Positions 5,391 to 6,348 of a DNA stretch of 6,348 bases are shown here, piece after piece; the first letter of the stretch is position 1, and every line of letters begins with the position of its first letter. Below the pieces are notes generated by a model. It saw only the letters and a program-made list of their open reading frames with translations, was not told the origin of the DNA and searched no databases. A program made the translations under genes and the position numbers. Source of the DNA: an uncultured Candidatus Saccharibacteria bacterium (GTDB lineage: Bacteria > Patescibacteria > Saccharimonadia > Saccharimonadales > UBA6022); assembly GCA_946479665.1 (NCBI GenBank), contig CAMLGO010000047.1, forward strand, positions 1 through 6,348, in the 5' to 3' direction.

Positions 5391-6348
5391 CTACAAACCC
5401 TTAAGATACTCGGCCAACTGATCGAGTATCACTTTTTTCTCACCCGCCTGCGTACGAACACTCACTTCACGCGACTGCTTATCTTGTGGGCCAACAATTA
5501 GCTGCACAGGAATTTTCCAGGTAGTTGCTTCACGGATCTTCTTACCGAGGCTTTCATTACGATCATCACGAGTAAAGCGAAGTTCGTTATATCTGACTGG
5601 TTTCATAAGAACGATCTCTCGAAGCACCGCCTCGACCTCTTCTACATAATCAAGCACCGTATCGTTGATTGTCAGAATGCGAATTTGCTCCGGAGCAGAC
5701 CAAAGTGGAAACCAGCCGGCAGTATGTTCAATAAAGACACTCAGGAAACGCTCGATCGAACCAAGCAGCGCACAATGGATCATTACCGGTGTCTGACTAT
5801 TGCTCTCGGCATCGGTATACTGCAAACCAAAACGGCCCGGCTGCACAAAATCAAGCTGCGCAGTTGCAAGTTGATGCTCACGACCAAGCGCATCCGTCGC
5901 CATGAAGTCGATCTTTGGACCGTAAAACGCAGCCTCACCCTCTTGTTCGAAGTACTCAAGTTCATTCGCAATGACAGCATTCTTTAGCTGCTGTTGCGCC
6001 GATTCCCATAAGTCCATATCGCCAAGATAGCCATCACTATCATCACGATAACTCAGGCGAACGCGAAGTTTCATATCGATAGTCTTGTAGAGCTCGCGCA
6101 CACTCGCAAGCAGACCATTAATTTCCTCTTCAATCTGATCATTACGGCAAAAGACATGACTATCATCCTGAGTCAGAGAACGAACACGATTTAGACCACC
6201 CAACTCACCGGTTTTTTCGTCCCGGTAATCAGTTGTCGTTTCAAGAAATCGCACCGGCATATCTTTGTAGCTACGCGGTTTACTAGCAAATATCTGCGTA
6301 TGATGAGGGCAGTTCATCGGTTTTAGTGCCATTTTATCATCGGTTTCC
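5391..6348 (-). CDS. thrS: Threonyl-tRNA synthetase, C-terminal part (5' end beyond window)
   Basis: Charges tRNA-Thr with threonine in the cytoplasm. Seen: 318 residues of open frame up to the edge. Numbering from the first Met inside the window (codon 6330-6332): KPMNCPHH with zinc ligand C8; motif 2 around TDYRDEKTGELGG with R37 and E39; TQDDSHVFC with zinc ligand H59; EAAFYGPKID at about 133-142; VMIHCALLGSIERF with zinc ligand H186 and the motif 3 Arg (R195); then an anticodon-binding domain from about 215 to 313. The frame stays open upstream of that Met (ETDDK precedes it) and the family motif spans it, so that Met is not the start. The TGS domain, the editing domain if present, and motif 1 should lie outside. 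MNCPHH rather than MNCPGH is a common variant. First visible gene of the operon; any leader control is out of view. Confidence 0.97.
   Translation of the reverse strand, partial: ETDDKMALKPMNCPHHTQIFASKPRSYKDMPVRFLETTTDYRDEKTGELGGLNRVRSLTQDDSHVFCRNDQIEEEINGLLASVRELYKTIDMKLRVRLSYRDDSDGYLGDMDLWESAQQQLKNAVIANELEYFEQEGEAAFYGPKIDFMATDALGREHQLATAQLDFVQPGRFGLQYTDAESNSQTPVMIHCALLGSIERFLSVFIEHTAGWFPLWSAPEQIRILTINDTVLDYVEEVEAVLREIVLMKPVRYNELRFTRDDRNESLGKKIREATTWKIPVQLIVGPQDKQSREVSVRTQAGEKKVILDQLAEYLKGL

Noticed and set aside
5685..5987. Plus- and minus-strand open frames inside thrS (also 5783-5980)
   Set aside because: Both are out-of-frame shadows of conserved synthetase sequence.
6330..6332. ATG as the start of thrS
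   Set aside because: The frame is open upstream to the edge and the conserved KPMNCP motif follows immediately, so the real start must lie outside the window.
1..6348. CRISPR array, insertion sequence, prophage or defence island
   Set aside because: No spaced direct repeats, terminal inverted repeats, transposase, integrase or phage gene is seen; all genes have cellular families and the intergenic space is minimal.

Overview
The window looks like a piece of a compact bacterial chromosome, most likely Candidatus Saccharibacteria (TM7) or a close patescibacterial relative. This is inferred from remembered protein character (the threonyl-tRNA synthetase, the ligand-poor UlaG-like protein, the small winged-helix/nucleotidyltransferase-like regulator) and from the dense packing; no database search was possible. 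TGA serves as a stop codon in the alkyltransferase-like gene and TGG encodes Trp, so the UGA=Gly code of Gracilibacteria/Absconditabacteria does not apply. Nine of the ten genes lie on the minus strand; only rpmB is on the plus strand.

Right to left on the minus strand, the first block (6348 to 2323) runs: thrS (5' end outside the window), a HAD/NT5C-type 5'-nucleotidase, an alkyltransferase-like protein with Trp in place of the reactive Cys, miaA, a 40-base gap with a probable internal promoter, a winged-helix regulator with a degenerate nucleotidyltransferase-like domain, and a metallo-beta-lactamase-fold protein that has lost almost all metal ligands. Most junctions are 2- to 11-base gaps or 4- to 14-base overlaps, so thrS to miaA looks like one translationally coupled operon. 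It joins tRNA charging, tRNA A37 prenylation, DNA damage recognition and nucleotide metabolism.

In the centre, rpmB (ribosomal protein bL28) is a single-gene transcription unit with a near-consensus sigma70-type promoter and an intrinsic terminator. The terminator hairpin sits between convergent genes and has T-runs in both directions, so it probably also ends the minus-strand transcript from the metallo-beta-lactamase-fold gene.

The left block (1898 to 1, minus strand) starts divergently from rpmB: a winged-helix/NUDIX fusion, an HD-domain YfbR/HDDC2-type nucleotidase overlapping it by 20 bases, and a site-2 (M50) membrane protease whose C-terminus runs off the window. The two nucleotide hydrolases suggest pool cleaning or salvage.

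There is no tRNA, rRNA, CRISPR array, insertion sequence or prophage gene. No stretch over 300 bases lacks a gene; the longest gap is the 151-base divergent promoter region at 1899-2049. The least explained part is the regulator plus ligand-less metallo-beta-lactamase-fold pair.
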